This document shows, in pieces, positions 60,840-64,000 of a stretch of DNA of 64,000 nucleotides. The notes beneath the pieces are model-generated. The model worked only from the letters and a program-made list of their open reading frames with translations, searched no databases and had not been told where the DNA came from. The DNA lies in the NCBI GenBank assembly GCA_963728995.1, contig CAVSMD010000004.1:890476-954475 (forward strand), in the 5' to 3' direction. Made by a program: the position numbers and the translations under genes. Each line of letters starts with the position of its first letter. Position 1 is the stretch's first letter. This DNA comes from FEN-1219 sp963728995. GTDB lineage: Bacteria; Pseudomonadota; Gammaproteobacteria; Steroidobacterales; Rariloculaceae.

Positions 60840-62201
60840 CTACCGCCATTCTGCGCCCACGGGCGCGCCACGCCGATGCGGTAGCGTGGGCGTCTGGTCC
60901 GCGCGTAGCCGCATGCCGAGCGCGTTGTACACGGTGGTCATCATCAGGTAGTCGCCGATCAGCGCGGCGAGCTCCACGGTGCCGCGAGCTCCGAACAGCC
61001 TCATCGCCGTGGCGAACGTCTCGGGCCGCACCGTCGGCTCGCGAAACACCTCGCGCGTGAAAGCAATCGCCGCGGCGTCGCGCTCGTCGAGGCCCGCAAG
61101 ATCGCCGTCGACGCGGATCGCTTCGAGCACCGGCTGCTTCGCGCCGGCTTGCTCGGCGGCCGCGCCGTGCACGATCCACTGGTATTGGCTGTTCATCTCG
61201 CGGCCCGTGGTTGCAACGACGATCTCGGCCCGGCGCCTGTCGAGCACGCCGTTCGTGCGCAGCACGGTGTTGAGCTGCTGAACCGGATCTGCGAGCTCCG
61301 GGCTGTTCAACGTCATGCCGACCGGTCCGCGCGGCGCCGTGCCGCGGTCTTTGCCGACGAGCCGGTCGAAGATCTCCTTGCCGCGCGGGTCGAGCTCCGT
61401 GCGCTTCAGCAACGGCAGGCGGTAATACGACCCTTCGTCGACGTCTTCGGCCAGCGGTGGCCGCGGACCGAGCGCAACGAAGTCTCCCGGCCGGCCGGTG
61501 GGCGTACCGATGCCGGTGACGGCCGGCAGGGCGGCCGAGCTCGAGCCTTTCGGCGGCTGCTGGTCCACTGCGCGCTCCAGGATGCCGGCCATCGCCGGGT
61601 ACGCGAGCGCCATGATCACGTCGAACGCCGCGTGCCTACCACGCTGCTGCACGAGCTTCGCGAACGTAGCGGAGTCGACGTGCCGGTTGCGGTACAGCTG
61701 GCGGCCGAGATCGATGACGAGCCCATCGAGATCGTCGAGACGGGCGATGGGGCCGTTGGTTCTCACCACTTCGATGACCGCGGGCGGTAGCCCGGCCGCC
61801 CGCGCGGCGCGCTCGTGTACGTTCCATTCATAGGTGAGGCTCATCTCGCGGGCCGCGATCAGGCTCGAGAGCTCGAATCCACGGGCGTCGAGCGCGTTTT
61901 CGCCTCGCAGGTAGGTCGCGATGCGGGCCAGCGCCTCGGCCGTCGGCGGGCTGTATAGCGCGATGCCGATCGCGCCGCGCGGCGGCTCGCCATTCGACCC
62001 CGCAAGCGCGTCGTAGATCCGCGTGCTCACCTCGTCGGTCATGTCGCTGCGCCTCAGCGGCGGGAGACGGGACCGGGAATCTGCATCGATCGGATAGGGG
62101 GCCGCCACAGACTCGAGCGGCTGCGCGCCGAGTGGAGTATGCGATCCAAACGCTGCGCCGAGACCGGCGCCCAGAATCACAACAGTGGCAACGGCTCTCA
62201 T
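60840..62201 (-). CDS. Exported protein with two carboxymuconolactone-decarboxylase-like domains
   Basis: A 453-residue protein. ATG 62201 starts a signal peptide (~1-27, ending LGAQ); longer in-frame starts run into IS91 sequence. Two related domains follow (~75-230 and ~270-430), each with the pattern of a helix containing A-A-R-E-M or T-G-R-E-M, then Y-E/Q-W-x-V-H and later R-D-A/D-L-D. This is the CMD/AhpD-like alpha fold duplicated in one chain. The redox C-x-x-C of AhpD is missing in both. An exported tandem CMD protein is uncommon; its enzyme activity is unknown. Confidence 0.8.
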   Translation of the reverse strand: MRAVATVVILGAGLGAAFGSHTPLGAQPLESVAAPYPIDADSRSRLPPLRRSDMTDEVSTRIYDALAGSNGEPPRGAIGIALYSPPTAEALARIATYLRGENALDARGFELSSLIAAREMSLTYEWNVHERAARAAGLPPAVIEVVRTNGPIARLDDLDGLVIDLGRQLYRNRHVDSATFAKLVQQRGRHAAFDVIMALAYPAMAGILERAVDQQPPKGSSSAALPAVTGIGTPTGRPGDFVALGPRPPLAEDVDEGSYYRLPLLKRTELDPRGKEIFDRLVGKDRGTAPRGPVGMTLNSPELADPVQQLNTVLRTNGVLDRRRAEIVVATTGREMNSQYQWIVHGAAAEQAGAKQPVLEAIRVDGDLAGLDERDAAAIAFTREVFREPTVRPETFATAMRLFGARGTVELAALIGDYLMMTTVYNALGMRLRADQTPTLPHRRGAPVGAEWR

Positions 62202-62329
62202 GCGAGCTCCCGTGCTCGAAGGGCGCGACTCACACCGCGCACGGTGTAATGTCGGCCGACGTACCATTTGCTCGCGCAGAGTGTAGGGGATCTGGCGTGC
62301 AAAGTTCGCTCCGCGGTCGGTCTTGCTTC

Positions 62330-62563
62330 GCGCGCGGCGACGAACTCCGGGCTCGATAACCCGATAGAGCAACGCTGCTTCGGGCCGATGGCGGGCGTGG
62401 CGGATCGACTGGTTCTCGCATGAGTTGCTATCCGGGCCTCAGCCTCGCCGATTTCGCGTGATTGTGCGTCCGCTGCTGCACGAGAACGGCGCCGCCGGGG
62501 GGCGATTCGCCGGAACACTGGCGGCTCGGTACCGACGAGATACGCTCCGTCGAGCACTGGCAT
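62330..62563 (-). pseudogene. IS91-family transposase scraps, scrambled order
   Basis: On the minus strand a piece reading VLDGAYLVGTEPPVFRRIA (62563-62495) matches the transposase core seen in copy C. Downstream on the same strand a piece reading RHRPEAALLYRV (near 62400-62350) matches the N-terminal fragment at 48296. In an intact transposase the second piece comes first, so this locus has been rearranged. Coding potential is lost. Confidence 0.6.
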
Positions 62564-62912
62564 GCGCTGTGCCTGCCAAGTCGCCCCACTTGTTCGCAGC
62601 CGAGTTCGACATCAACCGACCCCGTCCTGCGCGTGTGGAGGATTCGCCGCCACTCTCCATCCCGAACGCTGCCTTTCGTATGGATTCAGATTGGAACCAT
62701 ATGATAGGCAGCCTTTAACGAGAGACGAAGATGGCTTCCTTATCTCGCTTTCGAGGCGTAGAGAACTCCCGTGGAAAATACCCGCGGGATCGACGACCGG
62801 GTCGAGCGACAACTCGCCCCTCATTTGCATTGCGAAAACCGCTCCCAGGAGATCCCGAAGGTTCTCCGTGCCTCACACAGCAGCCGTCCCGCGCCCATAC
62901 CCAGTGCCAGCC
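62564..62912. other. Region between IS91 scraps and the blaI-type promoter
   Basis: About 350 bp with no supported gene; open frames here lack ribosome sites and family features. An imperfect inverted repeat (gctgcctttcgtatgg at 62668 and ccatatgataggcagc at 62697) may be an element end or a terminator-like hairpin. Confidence 0.45.
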
Positions 62913-62940
62913 TTGACACCAACTATTACGTTTGTATTTA
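62913..62940 (+). promoter_or_regulatory. Promoter of the BlaI/BlaR1-type operon
   Basis: TTGACA (62913-62918), a 16-bp spacer and TATTTA (62935-62940) form a good sigma-70 promoter 29 bp before the regulator ATG. Confidence 0.75.
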
Positions 62941-62961
62941 ATGACGACAAATACGAGTGTA
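62927..62961 (+). promoter_or_regulatory. Predicted BlaI/MecI-type operator pair
   Basis: Two copies of TACG-NN-TGTA, at 62927-62936 and 62952-62961, are separated by 15 bp and flank the -10 box and start region. The TAC-N4-TGTA form matches the BlaI/MecI operator pattern, so the regulator probably represses its own operon. Confidence 0.75.
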
Positions 62962-62968
62962 TTAATTC

Positions 62969-63340
62969 ATGAAGATCAGTGAAGCAGAAAGCCAAGTCAT
63001 GGAAGTGTTCTGGGACGCCGACAGGGCCCTCAGTGCAGACGACGTTGTCGCTGCGATGAACAACGACCGCGATTGGTCGGCGGGCACGATTCGCACTTTC
63101 CTGACTCGGTTGCTGAAGAAAAGAGCCCTGGCCGCCACGCCTGACGGCCGCCGCTATCTCTACCGGCCGACGATCCGGCGCGAGGACTACGTTCACGAGC
63201 AAAGCCGTAAATTCATCGACCGGTTATTCGGAGGCCGGATCGCAGCTTTCGTAACCCAGTTCTCGGAGCGGCAGGACTTGAGCCGCGAAGAGGTCGAAGA
63301 GCTAAAACGTCTGATCGAGAGGCTGGATCATGACAGCTGA
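62969..63340 (+). CDS. BlaI/MecI/CopY-family transcriptional repressor
   Basis: A 123-residue winged-helix repressor: ISEAESQVMEVFWD at the N terminus, then WSAGTIRTFLTRLLKKRALAA (recognition helix) and a charged C-terminal dimerisation helix. Such repressors are cleaved by a BlaR1/MecR1 sensor protease on antibiotic binding. The gene overlaps the downstream M56 peptidase gene by 11 bp. No beta-lactamase is visible before the window ends, so the controlled genes are unknown. Confidence 0.9.
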   Translation: MKISEAESQVMEVFWDADRALSADDVVAAMNNDRDWSAGTIRTFLTRLLKKRALAATPDGRRYLYRPTIRREDYVHEQSRKFIDRLFGGRIAAFVTQFSERQDLSREEVEELKRLIERLDHDS

Positions 63341-64000
63341 AGCGATTTTGTCAGCGCTGGTTCGCAGCAATGTCGTCGCCAGCGTCGCAATCGTCGTTGT
63401 GCTCGCCCTGCGGCCAGCGATTTTGCGGCGGCTTGGCGCGAGCGTTGCCTATTGGTTCTGGCTAGTCGTGCTCATCGCCGCGGGGGCGAGCTTTGTGCCC
63501 GCGCGCGAAGAGATCGTGCTGATCCAACCAACCGCGAGCCTTACGGGCTCGGAAGAGGCCGACTACCCAGCAGAGACTTCGCCGGTGCCACCGCACGAAG
63601 CATCCGCTCAGGTCTCACGGACGTCGGTGGTGTCGCTTCCCGCTCTCGCCGACCTGCTCGTAGCTGTCTGGCTTGTCGGAGCTGCAGCGCTCTTTGCCCG
63701 ATCGGTTCTGAGCACGCGCCGTCTCGCCGCTGATCCGTCGGTAGGACCGGCGCTCGTCGGCGTGTTCCGACCCCAGCTCGTGCTGCCGGCGGACTTCGAG
63801 ACGCGCTTCGACGCCGAGGAACGCACGCTCATTCTGGCGCATGAGCACGCGCATCGCGTTTCCGGGCACACCATCGTCAACGCATCATCGAAATCGTGCG
63901 GTGCGCGTGCTGGTTCAATCCACTCGCGCACCTCGCCGCGATCCGCATCAGGACGGATCAGGAGCTCGCCTGCGACGCTGCCGTCATCGCCACCCGTCCA
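63330..64000 (+). CDS. M56-family (BlaR1-like) sensor metallopeptidase, partial, frameshift
   Basis: It starts at ATG 63330, inside the repressor gene end. Two membrane segments (~15-30 and 38-55), a linker, then a third (~105-125) precede the zinc motif HEHAH (~63838) in LILAHEHAHR. The frame breaks near 63885; in the next frame it continues IIEIVRCACWFNPLAHLAAI and the third-ligand motif ELACDAAVI. One base change restores it. The rest, including any penicillin-sensing or TonB-like C-terminal domain, lies beyond the window. Confidence 0.85.
   Translation, partial: MTAEAILSALVRSNVVASVAIVVVLALRPAILRRLGASVAYWFWLVVLIAAGASFVPAREEIVLIQPTASLTGSEEADYPAETSPVPPHEASAQVSRTSVVSLPALADLLVAVWLVGAAALFARSVLSTRRLAADPSVGPALVGVFRPQLVLPADFETRFDAEERTLILAHEHAHRVSGHTIVNASSKSCGARAGSIHSRTSPRSASGRIRSSPATLPSSPPV

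Overview
The window is high-GC, gene-dense bacterial chromosome with gammaproteobacterial gene order: ftsY-ftsE-ftsX-rpoH, rsmD-coaD, rpmB-rpmG-radC facing coaBC-dut, mutY-yggX and gltB-gltD. Two very large TonB-dependent receptors and the general gene style suggest a Steroidobacterales/Xanthomonadales-like gammaproteobacterium. That placement is inferred from gene content only.

Region 1 (1-14.2 kb) holds a partial membrane protein, a FadI-like thiolase, a small lipoprotein/LEA pair, and a sensor kinase and response regulator resembling the proteobacterial dedicated sortase pair (PdsS/PdsR). An OmpA-family lipoprotein is divergent from the regulator. The glutamate synthase genes gltBD separate kinase from regulator, and no sortase or LPXTG target is visible. 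Region 2 (14.2-30.4 kb) is housekeeping: rpoH with a perfect CIRCE operator, the ftsYEX operon, rsmD-coaD-ggt, mutM, a fatty-acid desaturase, rpmBG, radC, coaBC-dut, pyrE, an ExoA-type nuclease, an AmpG-like permease and trmB. Region 3 (30.4-48.2 kb) carries a STAS-like protein, a TonB receptor, tRNA-Gly(CCC), two tandem receiver-EAL phosphodiesterases, asmA, mutY-yggX, acs, an exported receiver-like protein paired with an outer-membrane protein, a Ser/Thr kinase with TPRs, and tRNA-Phe(GAA).

Region 4 (48.2-62.6 kb), just after tRNA-Phe, is an accessory mosaic. It contains several IS91-family transposase fragments, a sulfatase remnant, a second TonB receptor, a regulator/membrane-protein operon, a hydrolase, and a 1953-bp group II intron inserted in a duplicated IS91 3' segment. 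It also holds a MntA-HepT toxin-antitoxin pair whose toxin is cut off by an IS91 fragment, an old-yellow-enzyme oxidoreductase and a secreted tandem carboxymuconolactone-decarboxylase-like protein. The window ends in a BlaI/BlaR1-type regulator and sensor-peptidase pair with a visible operator.

At least 15 single-base frameshifts lie in conserved genes (gltB twice, ompA, rpoH, ftsX, ggt, mutM twice, the first TonB receptor, asmA, mutY, acs and others). Several fall in short homopolymers, and in each case I checked, undoing one base restores the expected family length. The simplest reading is indel error in the assembly, so I annotate these as broken reading frames of probably functional genes. 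The intron-encoded protein and the IS fragments do look truly degraded or badly assembled.
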